Shown here: positions 11,472 to 21,495 of the stretch, one piece after another
Layout of the letters: the number at the start of each line of letters is the position of its first letter
Position numbering within the stretch: position 1 is the first letter of the stretch
Origin: Lathyrus oleraceus
Lineage: Eukaryota > Streptophyta > Magnoliopsida > Fabales > Fabaceae
Length of the DNA stretch: 64,000 nucleotides
Assembly: GCF_024323335.1 (NCBI RefSeq)
Contig: NC_066582.1
Location: 95,945,444 to 96,009,443, forward strand
Direction: 5' to 3'
Made by a program: the position numbers and the translations under genes
Notes under the pieces: model-generated
What the model was told of the DNA's origin: nothing
Seen by the model: the letters and a program-made list of their open reading frames with translations, nothing else
Databases searched by the model: none

Positions 11472-13105
11472 GTCAGGCAGGATACGTCACCTACATGAGA
11501 GATATAGATATCTCATAACTGATCAAGGTGATGTATTACTCATGGATCAAGATGAGTCTGTGACCTACCAAGAGGCCATAACTGGTCCCGAGTCTGAGAA
11601 GTGGCTAGAAGCCATGAAATCTGAAATGGATTCCATGTACACAAACCAGGTTTGGACCTATAGGATGCAAGTGGGTCTTCAAAAAGAAGATTGACATGGA
11701 TGGTAAGGTACATACCTATAAGACAAAACTGGTTGCAAAAGGATATAAACAAATTCATGGGGTTGGCTATGATGAAACCTTTTCACCAGTTGCAATGTTT
11801 AAATCTGATCGGATTTTACTTGCTATCGCTGCATATCATGATTATGAAATATGGCAGATGGATGTCAAAACTGCTTTCCTTTATGGGAATCTTCTTGAGG
11901 ATGTGTACATGACACATCCTGAAGGATTTGACATACCAGAAGAAGCCCAAAAGATATGTAAGTTACAAAGATAAATCTATGGATTGAAGAAAGCTTCCAG
12001 AAGCTGGAATCTTCGTTTTGATGAAACAGTAAAACAATATGGATTCATCAAGAACGAAGATGATCCTTGTGTCTACAAGAAGGTTAGTGGGAGCATGATC
12101 GTTTTCCTGGTATTATATGTAGATGACATATTACTCATTGGAAACGATGTCCCTACCCTGCAACAAGTAAAGTCTTGGTTGGGGAAATGTTTTTCTATGA
12201 AGGACCTAGGTGAAGCAGCCTATATATTAGGAATCAGAATCTATAGAGATAGATCACAAAAATTTCTTGGCCTAAGTCAGAGTACATACATAGATAAAGT
12301 GTTGAGACGCTTTAATATGCATGATTCCAAGAAAGGATTCATACCTATGCAACATGGCATGTGTCTATCAAAAACACAATCCCCTTCAACTAAGGAAGAA
12401 AGGGATTGCATGAATAAGATTCCATATGCATCTGCAATAGGATCTATCATGTATGCCATGTTATGTACTCGACCAGATGTCTTATATGCTTTGAGTGCAA
12501 CGAGTAGGTACCAATCTGATCCCGGTGATGCTCATTGGGTAGCTGTCAAGAATATCCTTAAGTATTTGAGAAGGACTAAAGACTCATTCTTGATATATGA
12601 AGGTCAGGAAGAGTTGGCTGTAATTGGATGCACCGATGCTAGCTTCCAGACAGATAAGGATGACTTTAGATCGCAATCTGGTTATGTGTTTTGCTTAAAC
12701 GGTGGCGCTGTGAGCTGGAAAAGTTCAAAGCAAGATACTTTTGCTGATTCTACAACCGAGGCCGAGTATATTGATGCCTCAAGTGCAGCAAAGAAAGCTG
12801 TTTGGATCAAAAAGTTCATTAGTGAACTTGGCATAGTTCCTAGCATTGTGGATCCCATTGGTCTCTATTGTGATAACAATGGTGCTATCGCACAAGCTAA
12901 GGAGCCTAGATCTCACCAACGATCCAAACACATACTTAGGCGTTATCACCTCATTATAGAGATAATATATAGAGGAGATGTGAAAATATGCAGAGTACCT
13001 ACACTTGACAATATTGCAGACCCACTGACAAAGCCTCTTGCGCAGCAGAAGCATGACGACCATACTAGATCTATGGGAAATAGGGATATGCCTGATTGGC
13101 TTTAG
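11431..13105 (+). pseudogene. Copia A reverse transcriptase and RNase H
   Basis: RT starts in a short frame (11431-11694, ESEKWLEAMKSEMDSMYTNQ). It shifts frame near 11655 and resumes as LVAKGYKQIHGVGYDETFSP (from 11696). A TAA at 11972-11974 interrupts it, then it runs open from 11984 to 13105. The catalytic YVDDILL is near 12117. The RNase H core (VIGCTDASFQTDKDDFRSQS) and its HILRRYHLI tail follow, ending in DNIADPLTKPLAQQ near the stop. The stop is about 14 bases before the 3' LTR. RT and RNase H copy the RNA into cDNA. Three breaks make it non-functional. Confidence 0.9.
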
Positions 13106-13119
13106 TGCAAGTGGGAAAT
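13106..13119 (+). promoter_or_regulatory. Polypurine tract of Copia A
   Basis: AAGTGGGAAAT lies directly before the 3' LTR start at 13120 and is the expected primer for plus-strand DNA synthesis. It is short and interrupted by T. Confidence 0.7.
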
Positions 13120-14217
13120 TGTTGGTGTAAGCCCTAGAGGCCAATACTTTTGGTACTTGTATCGAATTATTTATTAATAATTAAAAGGCTTTTTCTTTAT
13201 TATGTTTGTTTAATAAAGTCCCTAGAATAGCTAGTCCGTTTAATGTATCAAGTATGACTTAACCATGAGATCACATTAAACATAAGGACACTATTCTTAA
13301 AGTATCTGTAGTCGAGCTTTATTGTGAAGTGGGATAACATTAAAGCATTAAGACTACTATGTATATAGACTGATGATCACATCTCATGGATCATGGATAA
13401 GGAGTTATCAAGTCTTAAATATAGGTATGAATATTAAGAGTAATATTTATACTGGATTGACCCGCTATGAGAATACTATATAGAATGTTATGCAAAGTGT
13501 CATAAGTTATTCTCATGGTGATAATGGTGTATACCACCCTTCGACCTGAAACCACTATGGACCCTAGATGTAGAGTCGAGTGCTTTATTGCTGATCAAAC
13601 GTTATCCGTAACTGGATGACCATAAAGACAGTTGATGGGTACTCCACGAAGCATGCTAAGGGACATGAGTGACCTAGATGGAATTTGCCCATCCTATGTA
13701 ACAGGATAAATGTCTATGGGCCCAATATTGAACTGGACAAGGATGACACGGTCTATGCCTTGTGTTCAATATAGACATAAGGGAAAAAGGGTAATTGTAC
13801 ACATAAGTATTATCACAAAAGGATTTGTCAGATCACATGACATTTTCGTGTCTTGGGTAGCAGTGATGTGTTGCTAGATACCGCTCACTGTTTATTATGT
13901 TAAATGCGTGATTTAATAGAATTGCCAATGCCGCGAAAACCTACAGGGTCACATACAAATGACAGATTGATGAGAGATATAGTAACTAAGGAACACCGTA
14001 AGGTACGGTGCACTTAAGTGAATTGTAGAGCATCGTAAGGTATGGTGTACTTAAGTAGAATATGAAATATGGTAAGGTACCACGCGCTTAAGTGATTTTG
14101 GCATATTATAAGATATGGGCCACATACACTTAAGTGGGCTTTTTAGCTTATAACCTACACAAGTGGTTCTATAAATAGAACCCTTGTGCAGAAGCATTAA
14201 GTGCAGTTGCAATTTCG

Positions 14218-14264
<47 letters not shown>

Positions 14265-14499
14265 ACTCACTCAAAGCCTTCATTCATAGCAGCTAGCACT
14301 GAGATTGGAGGATTCCGTTCGTGTGGACTGAGTAGAGGCGTTGTCATCGTTTAACGCTCGTGATCGCTCCGTAGATCTGCATCAAAGGTTTCAATCGTCA
14401 CAAGAGGTAACGATTCTATCACTTATCATGCCCATTCGTAAGGATCACTAAAAGAGAAATTTTAAATTCCGTTGTGTTTTGGATCGCTAATCTCCTTCA
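13120..14499 (+). repeat. 3' LTR of Copia A
   Basis: It is about 1380 bp and aligns along its whole length to 4554-5973. It lacks the CA part of the microsatellite (CT and ACTC repeats only at 14219-14271), which explains most of the length difference. It ends CTCCTTCA followed by ATTTG. Confidence 0.92.
14219..14271 (+). repeat. (CT)n(ACTC)n microsatellite in 3' LTR
   Basis: A CT run of about 42 bases passes into three ACTC units. It is in the same place as the CT/CA tracts of the 5' LTR. Confidence 0.9.
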
Positions 14500-14502
14500 A
14501 TT

Positions 14503-14690
14503 TGATCTACCATCTCATGCTACTCCTTTGCCAGAAACTCCCAGTCTTTAAAGCCTTCACTCGATCGCATCCAAATTGTGAATTGTTGTAACCCAAGATT
14601 TACCAATATGATCCACCATCTCATGCTACTCCTTTACAAGAATCTTTCGTTATTTAAAGCCTTCACTTGATCATATCCAAATTGCGTAAT
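14503..14690. repeat. Duplicated ~80-bp segment in old LTR
   Basis: Two copies (about 14503-14583 and 14611-14690) share GATC(T/C)ACCATCTCATGCTA, then CTCCTTT and AAAGCCTTCACT(C/T)GATC. They lie in the minus-strand Copia LTR just right of the Copia A insertion. Confidence 0.75.
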
Positions 14691-15044
14691 CTTGTCCAAA
14701 AGCTTCAAATACCTAATTGATCTTGAAGAAAACCCCCATCTGGTTTTCTTATTTTAAACCCTCAAAGATCTCAACCTAATTTATAACTCAACAACCTAAA
14801 TTGGACGTTATCAACTCTATTCTAGATGGCACCCAAACAAAGAATGATTATGTGTAGGTTGTTTATGTGTATGCATAAAATGTAGGTTGAAGATGATGAG
14901 AACTTTTTGAAATCCCGGTTTCGTATAGGTTTACTCTAGAACCTTACTAGAAGTGATACATTCATGAAGTTTTTTTATGTATGCAAGTTGGAGGCAAAAG
15001 AAATGCAAAATATTTGAAAAAGTCGTGATTTTTTGGGGAAAATG

Positions 15045-15262
15045 CGTCCTATGTGTCGACCTGTTCGATGCATGTGTCGACCTGTATTGGTCATGTGTCG
15101 ACCTGTATAGGTAATGTGTCGACACATACAGTCGGCACATTAAGCATAAGCTACATGCTTTAAAAATGACTTACATATGTCGACCTGTAACTCATATGTG
15201 TTGACCTGTAGAAATTTTCTTCTTCTATGTGTCGACCTATAGCACGTATATGTCGACACATA
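15045..15262. repeat. TGTGTCGACCTGT repeat cluster
   Basis: At least eight copies of (A)TGTGTCGACCTGT or its close variants occur, some as the palindrome TGTGTCGACACA (near 15116 and 15254). Spacing is irregular, about 20-35 bases in the first group. On the minus strand a chance frame reads as repeated Arg-Ser-Thr-His. It lies within the LTR of the minus-strand Copia. Confidence 0.8.
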
Positions 15263-15436
15263 AACTATTTTTCCCATAAAAACTTGTTTTTAATGCATGA
15301 AACCTTTTATAACTCATTTCAAAATGTTTTTATGCTTCCTAATGCTAAGATGCACATAAAGACTCAGAAGATATCGTCCAATATACATAAACACTAAAGT
15401 ATCCTAGTTTTGACATCATACAAAATACATCTAACA

Positions 15437-15673
15437 GAAAGTTGCACTTACAAAGCCTTCTTTCAAATACTTAGAATTGACTTTAATGAAGTGTATGCAA
15501 TAGTTGCAAGTCTTGAAACCATAAGAGTAATGGTTTTAATGCATCAATTAGTAAAGTCTACTTTCCTTAATGGACAACTAAAGGAAGAATTCTATGTCAA
15601 GTATCCATCTGGCTTTGATATCAAAGAGTAATAAGAGAAGGTGTACAAATTGAAAATTATTTGTATGGATTAG
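15437..15673 (+). pseudogene. Old Copia RT fragment, left part
   Basis: The + strand encodes Copia reverse transcriptase residues, DFNEVYAIVASLETIRVMV then STFLNGQLKEEFYVKYPSGF. It is followed after a stop by a VYKLK-LYGL-like segment that stops at the Ogre insertion site. The reading resumes at 47091 in the same gene region, so this is the deepest layer of the nest. The segment between the two motifs is shortened compared with normal RT. The gene is long dead. Confidence 0.8.
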
Positions 15674-16000
15674 TGTAACACCTCAAAATTTGCCCTCCTC
15701 TCTTGGGACTAACTTAACATATTGCATTGCATTTTTAGGTCATTAGGCATTGCATATTTGCATATCATGTGGTTACATCAAGTAAGTCATTCTCCTAGGT
15801 CTTGATCAGAAGATAAAGAGGTTGAGATGCAAGCTGAAGGTTTAATTGAATTGATCATTAACCATCTGAGGGTTGGTGATTCAAATTAGGGTTTCATGGT
15901 TCCTCAAGGGGGTTGAGCTTGATCTTGGTTGCAATGGCACATCATCATCATCATGGTCTTGTCATCACCAAGGGATTCATTGCTTGATCAGATACCTTGA

Positions 16001-16033
16001 GATTAGGGTTTTGACCTCTGGTCAACCCTAATC
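16001..16033. other. Inverted repeat in Ogre LTR
   Basis: GATTAGGGTT(TT)GACC, then TCT, then GGTCAACCCTAATC, forms a 14-bp stem with a two-base bulge and a 3-base loop. It is preserved in the 3' LTR at about 34249-34281. Confidence 0.75.
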
Positions 16034-18126
16034 ATCTGCATTAGGCCAATCAGGGCTTGGCAAGGAGGTGGGGTTTTCAGTGGATATGGGGATCATCATA
16101 TGGTTATATTGAGCTTATCGAAGCTAGGGTTTCATCATTGAGCCATTTCATCAGGAGTTTGAGGCTCAATTTGATCAATCAAGCTGAAATTCATCTATCA
16201 GTCAGAAAAGTCAACTGCGGTCAACTGTGCCTGAAATGATGGATTTGGAGGAGGGAGAGGGTTAGAGACACTTCATTCATGTCTAAACAAGTTTCATTTG
16301 ACATTTCAAACATCAAGAATGAAGAAAATAAAGTCAGATGGAAACTTTCCAAAAATAGAAAGTGACTTGTAATTGAAAATTGCCAAAAATGGAAAGTTTT
16401 TCTCCTCAAAATTACGTGTCCAAAAATGTTTCAAATGAAATTTTGTTCAATATGGAAGTTGTAGATCTTGCTCTCACCTTTCCAAAAAGTCCAAGAACAT
16501 GAATTTCTCATGTGTGGTTGGCAAGTTATGGATTGATCATTGTCCAAAAAAGTGGAATTTCAAAGTGGCATAACTTTTGATTCACAAGGCCAAATTGAGT
16601 GAAGTTTCTTTGAGCAAAATTCATTTGACATGAGCTATCATAATCCATCATTACATTTCATGAAAAATCATCACATAAAAAGTCCATTTTTCAAGTGGAC
16701 CAATTTTAAAAAGTGGAGGGAAAAAGGTGTTTTTGAGAAATATTCATTATTTTCACTCCATTCCTTTTGCACTAGCTCATAAATGCCACTTGAAACTTGC
16801 TCAAACCAGAAAATTCCACTGTTACATTGGTTTTGCATAAGTGTGGGTGAATTGACCAAATTGCCATTTAGCATGAAATTGCATTTTCACTAATCCATCA
16901 TATTAACACTATTACGATTAGAATCATCATTAACATAACATATATAAACTAAATTGTAACTGTTTTCTGATTAGCAACAACAGAATCAAGATCTAGATCT
17001 AGAAATCACAAAAACCTCTTCACTTTCTCTCTCACTTTTTTTCCAAAAATCTCCACAAACCTTGCATTGTTCTTCATCAATTCATCATCTACAATCATTA
17101 TTGAAGCTAATTGGAGCAAGAACCATTGGAATTCAAGCTGGATTTTGGACTGTTAAAGTGAGGTTCATCCATGGAAATTTGAGATTTCATCAAGTTCGTG
17201 TACAATCAACATCCAATCTTTGTTCCATTCACTTCCACAAGCATCATAGAAGTTCTGTTTTCACATTTCGAAGCCTAATACACGCGAATTCATCACTGTG
17301 CTCAAATCAAGGTGATTTTTCGAATCCAATAATTCTTGAAATTGATTGATGATTTGGATAGATCTTTCTTAGTAGAAAATTCTGCAATTCGTTTCACTAA
17401 ATTTGGTTGAGAAATGAGAGAGATATGTGGATTTGAAGTTTCATACATGAACATGTTTGTCTTCGATTCTCTTAATTTAGGAAGAATTAGAACAAAATAA
17501 TTATGTATTCGTGATGTACATTAGAAGAGCTTTCCATTGATATATGGTTTGTCCAATTTGGTGACAATTTGTTCTTGAGCCTATGAACACATGAAGAACA
17601 TGATGAACCATTCAAATTTTTTCCAGAAAGTGATTTTAATCCAATTTCGCGCGCACTGTTCATGGCTGATGATGTTTAAGTGCGCTAGGCTTTCAAAATG
17701 GGACTCCCTTCGATCCCGTGCTACAGCAGTTCCTATTTTGCCTTGCCTTTTTATTTCCATATGCTTTCATGACTTCACATGCTTCATTTCATCATTTTTT
17801 ATTTTTTCTTCCACATAAAAAATTCATAACTCAATAACCATTAGTCCAAATTGAATGGAATTTTTTTCACCATGATCCTTGTAATCTCTACTATTTTTTG
17901 GTGATTTTTGTGAAAATTGTGCACGTGTAATTTTTGGAATGGCCTAGGGTTTGTATGAACATGTGTTTGCTTGCACCTTGCTTGGTATTTTGATCATGAA
18001 ATGATGATGCTTAATTAGAAATTCTTGAAATTTTGCATGCTTAGTCTAGAGCCCTTAATGGACATTTTGGTATATATTTTGTAATTTTTGAGTTCCTTGA
18101 TTGAGAGATATGACATGATCATTAGA

Positions 18127-18149
18127 GGTGTGACAATTTGTGTCACACC
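18127..18149. other. Perfect 9-bp hairpin in Ogre LTR
   Basis: GGTGTGACA, loop ATTTG, TGTCACACC. The same hairpin is kept without change in the 3' LTR at 36376-36398 although neighbouring bases differ between the LTRs. Confidence 0.8.
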
Positions 18150-19875
18150 ATGTTTTGCTGGACTTCATGAATTGTTTTACCATGCCATATGGACTTAAAA
18201 TGAGCTGAAATTTTGCATGTTGATACTTATGGATGTTAGGTTCACATGTGAATTTTTCTGGAATATTTGGATGCGTTTCTGATTTGATTGAGAATTTCCT
18301 TTCTGTTTGACCAAATGTGGAGTTTTTGTGAGTCATGATTTTAGGTGTTTTGTGAAATTCTGGATATGTATTGGATGGACCTGAAATTTTGTGGAGTGTT
18401 TTTAGACACATTAAGGTTTGCCATGGTTTAGGTTTGGTGCATTTATCATGTTCCTACACTGTTTTATGCTTGCTTGAAGTTGATACATGAAATTGTGCTT
18501 TGTTTGGACTTGCATGAGCATGCTTTAACTTGATGAATTTAATTGACTTGCTTCCCATTGTCCAATTGATCTGAAATTTGGTGTGATTGACATGTAATAA
18601 ATGCTGTTTAGCTGTGAATTATTTGGAGATTTATTGAATTGTTTTGGATTGAGTTTGGATTGATGCATTCTGTTTGGTCCAATGATCTTCTAAGTGACAT
18701 GCTTTGCACTTTTTCTTTCATGAAATGATAATGGTTGATGATATGAGCATGAGACCAATTGGAAATGATTCTAAATTGATTGAACTTGATTTTTGATCAT
18801 TTTCATGTTCTGTTTTGAATTTTTGATCCCTGTTGGACCCTAGGCTTTGTCCTAGGGGTTTGCTTCTCATGATTGAGTTGTGTTTTCAGGACAAAAGGCA
18901 AATGGAATGGAGGAATTAATGCCCTTGGCTTAAGTTGCTCATTTGAATGATGTTGATTAACATTAATTTTGTTTTGTAGGTGGTTTATAATTCATTTGTG
19001 TTGAGCATTGGATTATGCTTTGCTTGATGCATTGCTTGTGTACAGTTAACTGTGTGACTTTTAACTTGTCTGTTTAACTGTTTGAGCTGAGTACTGACTA
19101 TGCTAGATTGATTTCAGGTACCTTAGTTGCTATAGTTCTTTGTGAACTCGCTTTGTGTTGCTGCTTGGTTGTGTAAACCAATTGAGGTAGAATCACTAAC
19201 TCCATGTAGTCTGGAAGACCTGGCCTGTTACTTGGCCAGGCACCTGTCTGAAGTCCTCCTTAAGAGGCGATGTTTGTGCTTGTTTATTTTTGTCCTCAAG
19301 CAGGAAAAGACCTTTGTTAAGGCAATTGGCAGACACAAGAGGTGTGTAATCCACCTCCTGCTAATCTGTTGAGTCGTCCCTTGGCTCACATTACATGTTG
19401 ATGCCTTGTGGATCCTAACCCAAGATCCATGTACAGTTGTACAGTTGAGTCAGTGTCATAAGTATAGAAGGGTTCCCACTTTCTGGACCCACACTTCATT
19501 GTCTGAAGCTCTCCCAGGCCAGGGATAAGAGCTGTGAAGTCTAATCTTCACTCACCTTTCATCAGCTTCACCTTGACTCTCAATGTCAAGGTTAAGAGCT
19601 AACATCACCCTGATACAGTTGACTTGCTTTGGCAGTCTAACCCTTGTTTGAGCCACCTCTGTTTGGATATAGTGTGTGCTATTTGTGATTGTTTGCTTTG
19701 ATTGCTTTGCCTGTTTAGGATTAGCTTGCTGCCTGTGCAAGTTAGGATAGAAACCATAACATAGGGCAATGATGCATGATAACATCTAGGCTCAAGTCCA
19801 GCTCCCTAGTAGTGTGTCTCCCTTTGTATCTGGTTAGAATTTCTTTCCCGTTCAGGGGAACTACGTCGCCCTGAT

Positions 19876-19924
19876 CCTCATACCAGATGAGGTACGTAGG
19901 CAGGAGACCGTGCGAGGTCTCTCC
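19876..19924. other. Double-hairpin module A in Ogre LTR
   Basis: Hairpin 1 is CCTCAT-ACCAG-ATGAGG (19876-19892). The linker is TACGTAGGCA (19893-19902). Hairpin 2 is GAGACC-GTGCGA-GGTCTC (19904-19921). The copy in the 3' LTR starts at 46367. Confidence 0.85.
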
Positions 19925-20031
19925 GGGCACTTTTTTTCTTTTTTGTGTGTGTTTTGCTTGACAGTTGCTAGGCTCGAGTTCCCGACTCCTTAGTAGCTTG
20001 TTGCTTGTTTCTTCTTGTGTGTGTAGGAGAC

Positions 20032-20177
20032 GGATGTAAGCCCAGCGATTGGCATTCCGTATCCTATTGTTGTGTGCTTGGAGTCCGGTATAAGTCCATT
20101 AAGTGGCATTTGGTTTCCAGTGTGGGTTTGTTTGGTTCGGAAGCTGATGTAAGTCCAACGATTGGCGTTCGGGTTCC
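20032..20177 (+). repeat. Three-copy 'TGTAAGTCCAnCGATTGGC' repeat in Ogre LTR
   Basis: Diverged copies at 20032-20064, 20085-20118 and 20144-20177 share the pattern G(A/G)T(G/A)TAAG(C/T)CCA....TGGC(A/G)TT followed by TCC. The spacing is 54-59 bases. They lie between the two double-hairpin modules. The same set is in the 3' LTR (about 46523-46668). Confidence 0.75.
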
Positions 20178-20239
20178 ATGTTTGCCTTTTTGCGTGTGTT
20201 TGTTTCGGCGTGCGTGAGCCGAACTACGGCAACTCTGAT

Positions 20240-20283
20240 TCTCGTTCCAGACGAGATACGTAGGCATAGGATGCGATATCCTA
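20240..20283. other. Double-hairpin module B in Ogre LTR
   Basis: Hairpin 1 is TCTCGT-TCCAG-ACGAGA (20240-20256). The linker is TACGTAGGCA. Hairpin 2 is TAGGAT-GCGAT-ATCCTA (20267-20283). It has the same design as module A with different stem bases. The 3' LTR copy is at 46731-46774. Confidence 0.85.
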
Positions 20284-20594
20284 GCGAGCCCTCTCCCCTC
20301 TTCCCCCACCTGTGTTGTTTTCAGTGTGTATGTGTGTGTGTGATGTTTTGTTTTAGCAACCTTAACCTATCTTTTGAGCGTGGATCCCGTCGAGTACGAC
20401 GGATGCGTAGGGGTGCTAATACCTTCCCTTCGCATAACCGACTCCCGATCCCATTCTCTTTGGTCGCGAGACCATGCTTTTCCCCAGGTTTACTTCGAGC
20501 GTTTCCTTTCCCTCTTTTGGGATAAATAACGCACGGTGGCGGCTCTGTGTTGTTTTGTTTTAGCCCGCCGGTTGTTTTTCGCGGATGCGACAGC

Positions 20595-20611
20595 TGGCGA
20601 CTCTGCTGGGG
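20595..20611 (+). promoter_or_regulatory. Primer binding site of Ogre element
   Basis: TGGCGACTCTGCTGGGG lies two bases after the LTR end. Ogre elements are known to use an Arg-tRNA primer, and this fits that type rather than the Met-tRNA type of the Copia elements in this window. Confidence 0.8.
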
Positions 20612-21495
20612 ATTTTAGAAGTTGACCTATTGCTGGTCCATCTTCCCTAAGCGAGTCTCTCCAGCGTTCTAGGATAGTTTAGGTTGCTTGTGCTCTATTT
20701 ATTGCACTTATTATTCTGATTGTGTATATATTTGCATAAATGTTTGCATGCGTCATACTATCATGTTGCTGTCCTCCTTGCAGGTGGTTTCTCTGTTTTG
20801 GGGTGGGTGTTCTGAGTGGGGCTAAAACCCAGGCCCGAGTATACACCTAGGAGTAGTGTGGTCTCATGTTGCCTCCTTCATGTTAGGTCAACATGTGCTT
20901 GGCAATGTGATGTACCACAAGCCGGACGAGGTTCATTTGATAGTGCTCTTCCTTTGTGGGGTACTCCACTCTGGTTGAGTCACTTCATCTGAACTATTGA
21001 CTTCGGTGACCGATCATTTCCCGGATCTTTGGTTTAGACAATCTTAAGAGAGCTGCAGCGGCAGACCCGAAAGGGCAAACCCGTTGAGTATCTTTGCCCG
21101 ATTGTCGAGACTATTATCCGCCTTAGGATAACCTGATTAGAATTTACCTGTGAGGGGCGGGTTGATTCTTTCAGATGCATGTTCTGATGGTGACTTTGAT
21201 GGTGACTTATGGTTCCGTTGATCAGAGTCATATTTATAAGTCGGATTTATGGGCACTTATTGCCGAGACGCCGGAGTGCTGTCCGTGTTATTTATCAGTG
21301 GGGATCCGTTTATTTCAGGATTCCCCAGGCCGATTCAGAGGATTGTGGTTGTTTGCTCAGAGATTGTCTGATGATGATGATGATGTATCTGTCTTCCGTT
21401 TATTTTGGAACCCTCAAGTCGGATTTATGATTATATATTCCTTCAGGTGGTTATGATCAGTTCAGAGATCGGGTTTCAGTGCAACAAATGTTCAG
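20612..21495 (+). other. Ogre 5' leader
   Basis: This is non-coding leader between PBS and ORF1. A good splice-acceptor-like sequence (pyrimidine-rich, CCATATGCAG) lies slightly further on, at 21581-21590 inside the first open frame, so the leader may be spliced. No other structure was recognised. Confidence 0.5.

Larger units (their letters stand above)
4554..14499 (+). mobile_element. Ty1/Copia element (Copia A), full structure, broken genes
   Basis: The element has a 5' LTR (4554-5973), PBS, very long leader (5974-9178), gag, protease, integrase, RT and RNase H in Copia order, a polypurine tract and a 3' LTR (13120-14499). It begins TGTTGG and ends TTCA. A 4-bp ATTT flanks it on both sides (4550-4553, 14500-14503), a probable target-site duplication. 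The two LTRs differ by roughly 3% in the part compared by eye. A 1281-bp tandem duplication covers the second half of the 5' LTR plus leader. The coding part has an in-frame stop in gag, a one-base insertion between gag and protease, two frame changes near the start of RT and a stop in RT. It is therefore not autonomous now. Confidence 0.92.
1..15436 (-). mobile_element. Old minus-strand Ty1/Copia, left end outside the window
   Basis: Read on the minus strand the order is LTR (15436 down to 3831, interrupted), primer binding site (3829-3814), gag (3776-2041), then the C-terminal part of RT and RNase H (about 1250-340). Protease, integrase and most of RT are missing between gag and RT. The LTR outer ends are TGTTAGA at 3831 and TCTAACA at 15430-15436, a 7-bp inverted terminus. 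Copia A (4554-14499) is inserted in this LTR. The gag style, with two zinc knuckles and a charged Ser/Lys-rich tail, resembles Sirevirus-type Copia elements, but that is a tentative lineage call. All frames are broken, so the element is dead. The 3' LTR is not visible. Confidence 0.75.
3831..15436 (-). repeat. LTR of minus-strand Copia, split by Copia A
   Basis: The LTR consists of 3831-4553 and 14504-15436 (about 1.66 kb without the insert). The ends are TGTTAGA and TCTAACA. The right part holds a duplicated ~80-bp segment and a TGTCGAC repeat cluster. The join across Copia A is supported by the short ATTT repeat on both sides of the insert. Only one LTR of this element is in the window, so the boundaries rest on the terminal inverted repeat and the adjacent primer site. 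Confidence 0.6.
15674..20592 (+). repeat. 5' LTR of Ogre element
   Basis: It starts TGTAACACCTCAAAATTTGCC and ends GCGGATGCGACA. Apart from promoter activity it holds several hairpins (16001-16033, 18127-18149), a three-copy repeat (20032-20177) and the two double-hairpin modules (19876-19924, 20240-20283). The last 250 bases are the best conserved part in comparison with the solo LTR at 59758-61565. Short open frames inside are not supported as genes. Confidence 0.93.

Noticed and set aside
14931..15140. Small protein with repeated Arg-Ser-Thr-His
   Set aside because: It is the translation of the TGTCGAC repeat within an LTR, with no start context or homology.
20005..20525. Several 70-115 codon frames near the 3' end of both Ogre LTRs
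   Set aside because: The same frames occur in both LTR copies, overlap on both strands, and no domain is recognisable. The region is better explained by hairpins and repeats.
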